This document shows, piece after piece, positions 1 to 6,326 of a DNA stretch of 16,718 nt; within the stretch, counting starts at the first letter, position 1, and each line of letters opens with the position of its first letter. Location of the stretch: positions 1 through 16,718 of the forward strand of contig JASEIE010000035.1 in assembly GCA_030024065.1 (NCBI GenBank), read 5' to 3'. Source of the stretch: Thermodesulfobacteriota bacterium (GTDB lineage Bacteria > Desulfobacterota > BSN033 > UBA1163). The notes under the pieces were generated by a model. That model saw only the letters and a program-made list of their open reading frames with translations. It was not told where the DNA came from and made no database searches. Both the position numbers and the translations under genes were made by a program.

Positions 1-1024
1 CCTCTGTGCAGGTCTCCAATCCGCACTCCCCGTGGATCATCTGATAGGCTAATATGTGCTGGGTACTGAAACGGCTGTCCTCCGCATCCTTCGGCTCCGC
101 CCTGTCCACCACGGTTCTCAACTCGTCAAAATGCAATACCATTTCCTCGATGTCTTCGTAGCTGACTTTATTCTTCTTCATCAGATCGGCCAAAACATCC
201 ACAAAATTGTGAGTAAAGAAGCAAAAACCCCACTTTTTAATCCAGGTATTATTGGTGTAAAAAGGAGGTTTTCCCAATCCTTCGATCATTTTGTCGAATT
301 CGAGGTTCTTATCGCCGCCTGTCAACATATCGAGACATTTCTCAATGACCGGGTTGCTGCTCGCTCCATTTTTTGCCAAGATGGCGTTCACCACTGCGTT
401 GCGACAGACGGTCGCCGATTCCCAGAAATGGGCGTCGGTTCCCCAGGTATGGATGTAGCCTAACCCCTGAACCATCGCTAATCCAAAGGAGGCTTTGGTC
501 TGTTCTTCCGTTAATTCAAAAGCCTTTGCACAGCTTGCGGTGGCGCCATAGATGCCTATAAATGGCAGGTTACAGATTCCAATGCCATCGGTACCCACAG
601 AGGCCCACATCGCAATTCGGTTTTGAACCTCTTGGCCCACATAGAGCGCCACGATCACCTCTTTGCCGGAAAGTTTTCCCTTTTCCGCTGCAGTCAACAG
701 GGCCGGCCATGTCGTTACATCGCTGATCCCGCCTCCAGGAAACTGGTCATCTTCCATCTCTGAGGCGTGTCCAAAAAAACCATTGGCCAGGGCGGCCTGG
801 GCTGCATCCGCTCTAAACCCACATCCGTAAACCCCGCATTCGGGCCTTCCGGGATTTTCCATGATATACCGGATAACCTTCTTGCTGGTGGGTGCTGCTG
901 AACCGACCAGCATCCCCATCACCTGTTTCAGCGTCAACATCTTGACATAATCGATCACACTCGGATCCATGTCATGAAATTCGGTATGAGTGATAAATTT
1001 CGAAAAGGTCTCTGCAACTTTCAT
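1..1024 (-). CDS. MmgE/PrpD family protein (3' end outside window)
   Basis: This frame is open from an ATG at 1024 down to the left edge, giving 341 codons of a family that is usually about 450 residues, so roughly the last quarter is missing. It begins MKVAETFSKFITHTEF and contains blocks typical of the N-terminal helical MmgE/PrpD domain: NGFFGHASEMEDDQFPGGG near residue 80, then GTDGIGICNLPFIGIYGATA and GLAMVQGLGYIHTWGTDAHF. Family members include 2-methylcitrate dehydratase, cis-aconitate decarboxylase and iminodisuccinate epimerase; many others have no known substrate, and I cannot assign one here. The start is supported by GGGAGGAAT just upstream. It lies 16 bp downstream of the GntR regulator on the same strand, so the two are probably cotranscribed and this protein probably acts on the regulated substrate or a derivative. 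Family assignment is firm; the reaction is not. Confidence 0.88.
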   Translation of the reverse strand, partial: MKVAETFSKFITHTEFHDMDPSVIDYVKMLTLKQVMGMLVGSAAPTSKKVIRYIMENPGRPECGVYGCGFRADAAQAALANGFFGHASEMEDDQFPGGGISDVTTWPALLTAAEKGKLSGKEVIVALYVGQEVQNRIAMWASVGTDGIGICNLPFIGIYGATASCAKAFELTEEQTKASFGLAMVQGLGYIHTWGTDAHFWESATVCRNAVVNAILAKNGASSNPVIEKCLDMLTGGDKNLEFDKMIEGLGKPPFYTNNTWIKKWGFCFFTHNFVDVLADLMKKNKVSYEDIEEMVLHFDELRTVVDRAEPKDAEDSRFSTQHILAYQMIHGECGLETCTE

Positions 1025-1040
1025 CGGTTATTCCTCCCTC

Positions 1041-1694
1041 TTAGATTTTTTTAACGAGTTCCCTTTTCAGATCTTCAGAGGCTTTCTTGAAGTGATCGGC
1101 CAGAGCCTTCTCAACGGCCCTAGGATTTCCTTTTTTAAACGCTTCAAGGATTCTCCGGTGTTCCTTCACGGATCTTTCCATTCGGCGGGGAACATGAAGG
1201 GCTTGAACAATAAACCGGTTCAGTTGGGAACTGAGATTGTCGAGGATCCTTATCAACCATGGATTCCCACACCAATGCCATATGGAGATGTGAAATTCGA
1301 TGTTAACCTTGTTATAATCCTCCACATCCATCTTCGTAGCAAGATGTTTCATCTGTTTATAAAAAGATTGAAGGGTTTTCATCTTTTCTGGATCTTTTGA
1401 GATGATCGGAGTGGCCAATCTTCCTGCCAGTCCCTCAAGAGACATTTTGATGGTATAGATCTCCTCAACATCCTCGATCGAAATCGAATTGACAACAAAG
1501 CCCTTATAATGGAGAGAGGATACAAGACCTTCTGACTCCAGTCTTCTTAAGGCTTCCCGGATCGGCGTACGGCTTACCTTCCATTTTTGGGAGAGCAAAT
1601 TTTCGGAAAGTTTGCCGCCAGGGGAGATCTCGCGGGCAATAATTTGTTGCCGGAGTTCAGAGGTGATATGATTTATCGTTGGACGCGACCGCAT
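1041..1694 (-). CDS. GntR-family transcriptional regulator, FCD subfamily
   Basis: The 217-residue product has the usual length and layout of a FadR-type (FCD) GntR regulator. An N-terminal winged helix (about residues 5-70) includes LSENLLSQKWKVSRTPIREA and then RRLESEGLV, the classic recognition-helix block. A C-terminal helical FCD effector domain (about 80-210) keeps the histidines that bind a metal and a carboxylate ligand in this family: NIEFHISIW, KEHRRILEAF and LADHF. Known members sense small organic acids such as lactate, gluconate or acyl-CoAs. The gene heads a minus-strand unit with the MmgE/PrpD gene and is divergent from the AOR operon. A TTGACA promoter upstream overlaps a GTATAC site that fits a GntR operator, suggesting autoregulation. 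The ATG at 1694 has only a weak ribosome-binding site. Confidence 0.92.
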   Translation of the reverse strand: MRSRPTINHITSELRQQIIAREISPGGKLSENLLSQKWKVSRTPIREALRRLESEGLVSSLHYKGFVVNSISIEDVEEIYTIKMSLEGLAGRLATPIISKDPEKMKTLQSFYKQMKHLATKMDVEDYNKVNIEFHISIWHWCGNPWLIRILDNLSSQLNRFIVQALHVPRRMERSVKEHRRILEAFKKGNPRAVEKALADHFKKASEDLKRELVKKI

Positions 1695-1721
1695 AAAAAT
1701 AGTTAACTTTATTTTTGAAAA

Positions 1722-1731
1722 ACGTATACAA
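1722..1731 (-). promoter_or_regulatory. Candidate GntR operator 1 (TTGTATACGT)
   Basis: Minus-strand TTGTATACGT has a GTATAC core, which fits the GT-N(0-1)-AC half-palindrome pattern of GntR-family operators. It overlaps the -10 of the GntR gene's promoter, where a bound repressor would block RNA polymerase. Seven of its ten bases, including the first three and ATAC, are shared with the site at 1937-1946 in front of the divergent operon. Confidence 0.45.
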
Positions 1732-1751
1732 AATTATTTTTGTTTTGTCAA
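1723..1751 (-). promoter_or_regulatory. Sigma-70-type promoter for the GntR/MmgE unit
   Basis: Read on the minus strand, TTGACA (1751-1746) is followed after exactly 17 bp by TATACG (1728-1723). The -35 is perfect and the -10 matches four of six bases. Transcription would start near 1716, about 20 bp before the ATG of the GntR gene. The -10 lies inside the operator-like sequence at 1722-1731. Confidence 0.55.
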
Positions 1752-1893
1752 TATTATTTTCAAGAAAATTCAACCGTTTAAAATCCGATTTTTCCGTTTT
1801 TAATTAATATGTTGAATTTAACAGGCATTTATTGGAATGTAGCCTTCTTAGTCCGGGTCGAGTTGAAGGATTTTTTTTAAAATCTGTTTTTTC

Positions 1894-1922
1894 TTGACAA
1901 AATCGGGGAGGAAGGATAAAAA
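1894..1922 (+). promoter_or_regulatory. Sigma-70-type promoter for the AOR operon
   Basis: A perfect TTGACA (1894-1899) is followed after 17 bp by TAAAAA (1917-1922), a weak -10 matching four of six bases. Transcription would start near 1929, leaving a leader of about 95 bases before the GTG at 2025. The weak -10 and a downstream operator-like site suggest a regulated promoter. Confidence 0.45.
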
Positions 1923-1935
1923 TATTTTACCTAAA

Positions 1936-1947
1936 ATTGCATACAAT
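1936..1947 (+). promoter_or_regulatory. Candidate GntR operator 2 (ATTGCATACAAT)
   Basis: ATTGCATACAAT is a near-perfect palindrome apart from its central bases and resembles operator 1. It lies about 8-18 bp downstream of the predicted start of the AOR-operon transcript, a usual position for repression. Assignment to the neighbouring GntR protein rests on position and the shared pattern only. Confidence 0.45.
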
Positions 1948-2024
1948 ATTTAGAAAAAAACCCGAAGATCCACCGGGTTCCCAAGAGAGAGGGAAAATCA
2001 TTTAAGAAATGGAGAGGAAGGGAC

Positions 2025-2333
2025 GTGGCGTTTCATATTGAGGTTGAGGTCGAGCTTAGTCCTGTCTTTCAAACCATTTGTTCCGCAAAACACCTTTCTG
2101 TTAAATTAAGGGAAGACGAGACGACGGGGAAGGCGTTGCTCCGGCATCTCTCTTCAGTCTATGGAGAGAAGATGGAGGCCCTCCTTTTTGAAAAGGGGGA
2201 GGACGAGGTGATTTCAGGGTTGATGGTCATGATCAATGATCGAATATTCACAGGGAATGCTCTCAATCAAAAAGACATACCCCTTCAAGACAGAGATAAG
2301 GTAAACCTGTTATACTTTGTTTCGGGAGGGTGA
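2025..2333 (+). CDS. MoaD/ThiS-like sulfur carrier protein
   Basis: The 102-residue product ends in LLYFVSGG, and the C-terminal Gly-Gly is the hallmark of the beta-grasp sulfur carriers MoaD and ThiS, which become thiocarboxylated there. LMVMINDRIFTGNALNQKDI and then PLQDRDKVNLLYFVSGG match the second half of MoaD, where the small subunit supplies sulfur for the dithiolene of molybdopterin or tungstopterin. It is slightly longer than E. coli MoaD (about 81 residues), as is common for MoaD copies found beside AOR genes. The start is a GTG with GGAGAGG (2011-2017) upstream; the nearest ATG is out of frame. It leads the operon and ends one base before the next start codon, so it probably makes cofactor for the AOR in the same operon. 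Confidence 0.88.
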   Translation: MAFHIEVEVELSPVFQTICSAKHLSVKLREDETTGKALLRHLSSVYGEKMEALLFEKGEDEVISGLMVMINDRIFTGNALNQKDIPLQDRDKVNLLYFVSGG

Positions 2334-2334
2334 G

Positions 2335-2829
2335 GTGACGAAACAGAGGATCGGCTATTTTGAAAACCGCAAGGACCCGGAAAGCATCTGCAGTCGCTGC
2401 CGGATGTGCGAATTGATGTGCACATTTCACCACCACCAGACGGGGAATCCCAGGCGGGCAAGGATCAAAATCATTCTGCTGGGACAGGGAGAAGACATCC
2501 CGGTCACCTGCCTCAATTGCGAGGATCCGCCATGCCTGAGGATCTGTCCTACCGGTGCCATCCACCGGAAGGAAGTCGAGGGAATGGTTCTGGTGAAGGA
2601 AGACCTTTGCATCGGTTGCGCGATGTGTGTCAATGTCTGCCCGGTCGGAGCCATCACCCTGGATGCCGTCGATGGAATCGCTTCTAAATGCGATCTTTGC
2701 AATGGAGACCCTCAATGCGTCGCCTATTGTCCAGCCAAGGTCCTCAAGCTCACCGATGCCGGTCAACAGGCATCGCATCGGATGAGGGAATTTGCAAAAT
2801 TCTTAAGATCGGTTGGGGAAGAGAAATAG
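2335..2829 (+). CDS. Four-cluster 4Fe-4S ferredoxin subunit (HycB/CooF/AorA-like)
   Basis: This electron-transfer protein has 16 cysteines in four sets, enough for four 4Fe-4S clusters: C19/22/25/29, C59/62/67/71, C92/95/98/102 and C119/122/128/132, counted from the GTG at 2335. The CIGCAMCVNVCPVG motif is the typical ferredoxin type. The arrangement is that of the iron-sulfur subunits of CO dehydrogenase (CooF), formate hydrogenlyase (HycB), DMSO reductase (DmsB) and bacterial AOR complexes. No signal peptide or membrane segment is seen, so it should be cytoplasmic. The GTG is preferred over an in-frame TTG at 2317 because GGGAGGG (2324-2330) sits just before it and the TTG lies inside the preceding gene. 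It directly precedes the AOR gene and is its likely immediate electron partner. Confidence 0.9.
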   Translation: MTKQRIGYFENRKDPESICSRCRMCELMCTFHHHQTGNPRRARIKIILLGQGEDIPVTCLNCEDPPCLRICPTGAIHRKEVEGMVLVKEDLCIGCAMCVNVCPVGAITLDAVDGIASKCDLCNGDPQCVAYCPAKVLKLTDAGQQASHRMREFAKFLRSVGEEK

Positions 2830-2860
2830 GTCGATCTGTCATGAAAGGAGAGGGAGAGAG

Positions 2861-4747
2861 GTGAGTCTGTTTCGTGGCGGTTATGCCGGACAGATCTTAT
2901 ATGTCAATCTGACAGATGGTTCAATCCAGAGAAAACCTCTGGATCGAGACTTTGCTCTGAAGTATATCGGTGGAAGAGGATTCAGCTCGAGGATGCTTCT
3001 GGATGAATTGAATCCGGGAATCGATCCATTCTCTCCTGATAATCTGGTCATCCTGGCCACAGGACCTTTAAATGGCACCCCTGCCCCTTCTGCAAGCCGT
3101 TTGATCGTAGCTGCAAAATCACCGCTCACCGGCGCATTGGGAGACGCCAGTTCCGGTGGTTACTGGGCCCCGGAGCTGAAATATGCTGGCCTCGACGCCA
3201 TCGTCTTTAAAGGACGGTCACCCGAACCGGTCTACCTCTGGGTGGAAGATGGAAAGGCTGAACTCCGTTCGGCGAAGCGGCTATGGGGTCTTAGGATCCA
3301 TGAGACCAGCCTACTTCTAAAAGAGGAGATCGGCGATGAGGATATTCATATCTGTACCATTGGGCCTGGCGGGGAGAACCTAGTCCGTTACGCCTGCATC
3401 GTCACGGATGAAGAGAGCGTTGGAGGAAGGACAGGCGTGGGAGCGGTGATGGGTTCAAAGAATCTGAAGGCCGTCGCTGTTCGCGGTTCACGGGATGTTG
3501 GCATTGCCGATCCCAAACGCTTCAAAGAGGCGATCGACGCCTATCGAGAATCTCTGGATGGAGAGGTCTGGACAGAGACCCTCCGGAAGCTGGGAACCCC
3601 CAACCTGGTTGCTCACCGGCAGAAGCTGGGCATCTGGGGTGCGAAGAACTTCCAGCGGGCCACGATCGATGGCTGGGAGAAGATCAGCGGTGAGACCTTC
3701 CGTGAAAAATTTTTATTGAAGGTCATGGGGTGTATGGGCTGTATGGTTCGATGTCGAAGATATTCAGCCATTGAACAGGGACCTTTATCGCCCACCTATA
3801 CGAAAGGACCGGAGTACGACACGATCAATGCCCTGGGGGCAAAAACCTATATCACCGATCCAGCCGTGATTCTCCGCGCCCACTACCTCTGTGACGAATA
3901 TGGGATCGATGAGCAGACAGCCGGGTCCTCCATTGCCATGGCCATGGAGCTCTACGAGCGGGGAATCCTGAAAAAGGATCAGGTGGACGGCATCGAGCTC
4001 GTCTTCGGAAATGGAGAGGCGCTACTTCACTTCATCGAGAAAATCCCTTATCGAAAAGGATTCGGAGATCTTCTATCGGAAGGGACAAGGATCATGGGTC
4101 AACGGTTGAATGCCGATTATTATGCCATCCATGTCAAGGGTCTGGAGGTGGATGCCAGCGATCCCCGGAGCTTGCCGACCCGGGCCCTCACCTACGCCGT
4201 AGCCACCCGGGGATCCTGCCATCTTCGAGGTTTTCCCTATATCGATGAATTCATCAAGCCCGAAGAGGCCTTAGCCTTTTTCGGAACTCCTGCTGTGAGC
4301 GACCTGCAGGCCCTGAAAGGGAAAGGCAGGATGGTGGCGTGGAGTGAGAACTATATCACAGTGGCAAATCTGATGGGGCTCTGCCTCTTTGCCTGGTACC
4401 GGTCACGGAGCTTCCCCATGCTCATCCGGCGGGGCCTGGAGCTTGCGAATGAGATCTTCGTGGCTGCCACAGGCCTTCCGATGACCAGCGAAGAGCTCCT
4501 CCGGTGTGGAGAACGTGTCTATAATGTGGAGAAACTCTTCAATGTCCGGGAAGGGTTTGGGAGGGAATCGGATTATCCTCCAACTCGTTTTTTTGAGGAG
4601 GAGATGGCGGATGGTCCTGGAAAGGGATCGAAATTGAAACAGGAAGATTATGATCGGCTTCTGGATGAATATTATGAGGCCAGAGGCTGGGATAAAAAGA
4701 CAGGGATCCCTACTCCGGAGAAGCTCGCCTCTCTCGGACTTCCATGA
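2861..4747 (+). CDS. Aldehyde:ferredoxin oxidoreductase family tungstoenzyme
   Basis: The 628-residue product is a full-length AOR-family enzyme, interconverting an aldehyde and its carboxylic acid or a related compound at a tungsten bis-pyranopterin site. It starts with the AOR N-terminal domain (GGYAGQILYVNLTDGSI, then YIGGRGFSSRMLLDELNPG). The 4Fe-4S ligands are C291-x2-C294-x3-C298 plus C508 in NLMGLC, close to positions 288, 291, 295 and 494 of the Pyrococcus enzyme. E318 in KGPEYDT and H454 in RGSCHLRG correspond to residues proposed as catalytic in AOR. HVKGLEVDASDPR is also typical. The GTG at 2861 follows AAAGGAGAGGG; a longer TTG start inside the ferredoxin gene is unlikely. It is flanked by two ferredoxin genes. 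The substrate cannot be read from the sequence. Benzoyl-CoA reductase subunit BamB is a distant relative, but the other bam genes are absent here. Confidence 0.94.
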   Translation: MSLFRGGYAGQILYVNLTDGSIQRKPLDRDFALKYIGGRGFSSRMLLDELNPGIDPFSPDNLVILATGPLNGTPAPSASRLIVAAKSPLTGALGDASSGGYWAPELKYAGLDAIVFKGRSPEPVYLWVEDGKAELRSAKRLWGLRIHETSLLLKEEIGDEDIHICTIGPGGENLVRYACIVTDEESVGGRTGVGAVMGSKNLKAVAVRGSRDVGIADPKRFKEAIDAYRESLDGEVWTETLRKLGTPNLVAHRQKLGIWGAKNFQRATIDGWEKISGETFREKFLLKVMGCMGCMVRCRRYSAIEQGPLSPTYTKGPEYDTINALGAKTYITDPAVILRAHYLCDEYGIDEQTAGSSIAMAMELYERGILKKDQVDGIELVFGNGEALLHFIEKIPYRKGFGDLLSEGTRIMGQRLNADYYAIHVKGLEVDASDPRSLPTRALTYAVATRGSCHLRGFPYIDEFIKPEEALAFFGTPAVSDLQALKGKGRMVAWSENYITVANLMGLCLFAWYRSRSFPMLIRRGLELANEIFVAATGLPMTSEELLRCGERVYNVEKLFNVREGFGRESDYPPTRFFEEEMADGPGKGSKLKQEDYDRLLDEYYEARGWDKKTGIPTPEKLASLGLP

Positions 4748-4750
4748 CCA

Positions 4751-5263
4751 ATGAACCGAAAGATATTCTTTTACCCGGACCGCTGTATGTTATGCCAATC
4801 CTGTGTCCTGGCCTGCCGGATGCATGCGCTGAACACTTTCAATCCTCAGGGGATCCCTCAAGACAGAACCCCCCTCCAGAAGATCAATGTGACCTTTTCC
4901 CGGGGAACTCCCTGGGTATGGAAATGCCAGCATTGCGCCACTGCTCCATGCATCGAAGCCTGTGTGAGCGGCAGCATGGTCCCCATGGAAGAGGGAACAG
5001 GAGTGGTTCATCATCCCGAAACCTGCGTGGGATGCGGATCCTGTCTTTTGGCCTGTCCTTACGAAGCCCTCCGGTATGATGAGAGGGAAGGACAGGTGAC
5101 GAAATGTAACCTCTGTTTCGAAAAAGAGATCCCTCCCTGTGTGGAGGGATGTCTGACCAGGGCTCTGGTTTACGAAGAACTTGACCTCCATGTTCAGAAG
5201 AAGAGGAAGAGGTTTGCTCAGGAGTTGAGGAAGGCCGGTGAAGATGTCCGAAGGAAGAGATGA
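4751..5263 (+). CDS. Second four-cluster 4Fe-4S ferredoxin subunit (CooF-like)
   Basis: This is a 170-residue electron carrier with 16 cluster cysteines: C12/15/18/22, C59/62/67/71, C92/95/98/102 and C119/122/130/134. The central two sets sit at exactly the same residue numbers as in the ferredoxin at 2335-2829, so the two are paralogues. The opening FYPDRCMLCQSCVLAC block and CVGCGSCLLACPYEA are typical of CooF, the partner of CO dehydrogenase, and of related oxidoreductase subunits. It starts 3 bp after the AOR stop and overlaps the CooS-like gene by 20 bp, suggesting translational coupling and assembly with that subunit. No export signal is seen. The C-terminus (about 146-170) is a highly charged helix rich in Lys and Arg, possibly a docking segment. 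Confidence 0.9.
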   Translation: MNRKIFFYPDRCMLCQSCVLACRMHALNTFNPQGIPQDRTPLQKINVTFSRGTPWVWKCQHCATAPCIEACVSGSMVPMEEGTGVVHHPETCVGCGSCLLACPYEALRYDEREGQVTKCNLCFEKEIPPCVEGCLTRALVYEELDLHVQKKRKRFAQELRKAGEDVRRKR

Positions 5264-6326
5264 AAATATTCTGACCTGCGGGTATGGCCTGATCGGGCTC
5301 TGCTGTTCCGACTGCCTCCTTGGCCCCTGCCGCATAAGCCCCTTTGAGAAAGATTCCCAGAGAGGGGTTTGTAAAGACAACGTTGACTTGATGGTGTTTA
5401 AGAACCTTCTCCGGGCAGTGACAGGAGAGGTTTTGGAGGGACTGAGGGATTTGAAAGAGGCTGCGGAAAGGCTTCTCCCTCGTGATTCGCACCAGGGACG
5501 GAGACCTCAATCTTCCATCAAAGAACAGGAGGGAATCCTTAAAAAGTATGGTTGTCCACCGGGGAAATCGAAAAAGATCCAGAACCGATATCTCTTCAAA
5601 GAAGTGGAAAAGCTCCTCTCCCCCTTTTCTCAGGGAAAAAACATGCTTCTCAAAAACCTCTTTCCGGAAAAGGCTTTTACTCCTCTCACCCAGAATTCTT
5701 TTCCATCCGGATCATTGACCAGCGCTCTCCTTGATACAAGGAGAAGAGATTCCACCGAATCCCCGGACATTGAGACAATGCTACAGCAGTGCCTTCAGGT
5801 CTCAATGATCCCCCTCCTCTGTGAGGAACTGAGACAGGACATCAATGATCTCCTCAGCGAAGAAGGATCATCCCGTAACGATCAGAAAACTTCCGATGCA
5901 ATAAGATCCCTCCCCATGGAAGCCTCTCCAGTGATCTTTCTTCTGTCTGATGAAAAAATCTCCTCCGGGGAATGGGTTCATAGAACGGCTCAATCTCTGC
6001 AAGAGGCCTTCAAAGGCAAGGTCCCGACCTTCTCCGTGAATGGGATAGGAACTTTACGGGAAATGGGAAAGAGACTGTCTGAGAGATGGTCTCTCCCTTT
6101 AACTGGAATGAGGATCGTCGCGCTTGTTTCATCTCCTCGGGCGACATGGGTTCTGGGAACTCTATCTCTGGGCTTTTCCGTGATCTCTCACCCGGCGCTT
6201 CCCATTCATGGGAGCGAAAGGGTGGAAAAGTTTTTCTCCGAAGGGCTTAAAAGAAAATTTGGAAATACTTACTTCCTTTCCTGGAGAGAGGACCATCTTC
6301 ACTGTCTCCTCGAATTTTTAAAATGA
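5244..6326 (+). CDS. Shortened CO dehydrogenase (CooS)-like protein without active-site region
   Basis: The N-terminus matches that of Ni-CO dehydrogenase. From the ATG at 5244 the cysteines are C12, C20, C21, C24, C29 and C43, with spacings 8, 1, 3, 5 and 14. These equal the spacings of C39, C47, C48, C51, C56 and C70, which hold the D and B clusters in Carboxydothermus CODH-II. Around them, GLIGLCCSDCLLGPCRI is the CooS signature. Residues about 90-200 look like the CooS helical domain (SIKEQEGILKKYG), and about 280-330 resemble its C-terminal end (LGFSVISHPALPIHGSERV). At 360 residues it is some 270 short of a normal CooS, and only four other cysteines remain (C104, C183, C193, C354), too few for the Ni-Fe-S C-cluster. 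CO oxidation is therefore unlikely; an electron-relay role, perhaps as a dimer around the D cluster, is inferred. A GTG six bases earlier is an alternative start. Confidence 0.8.
   Translation: MSEGRDENILTCGYGLIGLCCSDCLLGPCRISPFEKDSQRGVCKDNVDLMVFKNLLRAVTGEVLEGLRDLKEAAERLLPRDSHQGRRPQSSIKEQEGILKKYGCPPGKSKKIQNRYLFKEVEKLLSPFSQGKNMLLKNLFPEKAFTPLTQNSFPSGSLTSALLDTRRRDSTESPDIETMLQQCLQVSMIPLLCEELRQDINDLLSEEGSSRNDQKTSDAIRSLPMEASPVIFLLSDEKISSGEWVHRTAQSLQEAFKGKVPTFSVNGIGTLREMGKRLSERWSLPLTGMRIVALVSSPRATWVLGTLSLGFSVISHPALPIHGSERVEKFFSEGLKRKFGNTYFLSWREDHLHCLLEFLK

Noticed and set aside
56..463. Plus-strand open frame at the left edge
   Set aside because: It is antisense to the MmgE/PrpD gene, whose family motifs are clear on the minus strand.
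2813..2860. Longer AOR protein starting at a TTG inside the ferredoxin gene
   Set aside because: The added 16 residues are not AOR-like, and the GTG at 2861 has a good ribosome-binding site and begins at the usual family N-terminus.
2861..4747. Benzoyl-CoA reductase subunit BamB
   Set aside because: BamB is in the AOR superfamily, but none of the other bam subunits is here and the active-site blocks look like ordinary AOR.
4884..5510. Minus-strand open frame of about 208 codons across the second ferredoxin
   Set aside because: It is antisense to the clearly coding ferredoxin and CooS-like genes and has no recognisable motif.
5244..6326. Functional CO dehydrogenase catalytic subunit
   Set aside because: The B/D-cluster cysteines fit, but the protein is some 270 residues too short and lacks the cysteine and histidine set for the Ni-Fe-S cluster.
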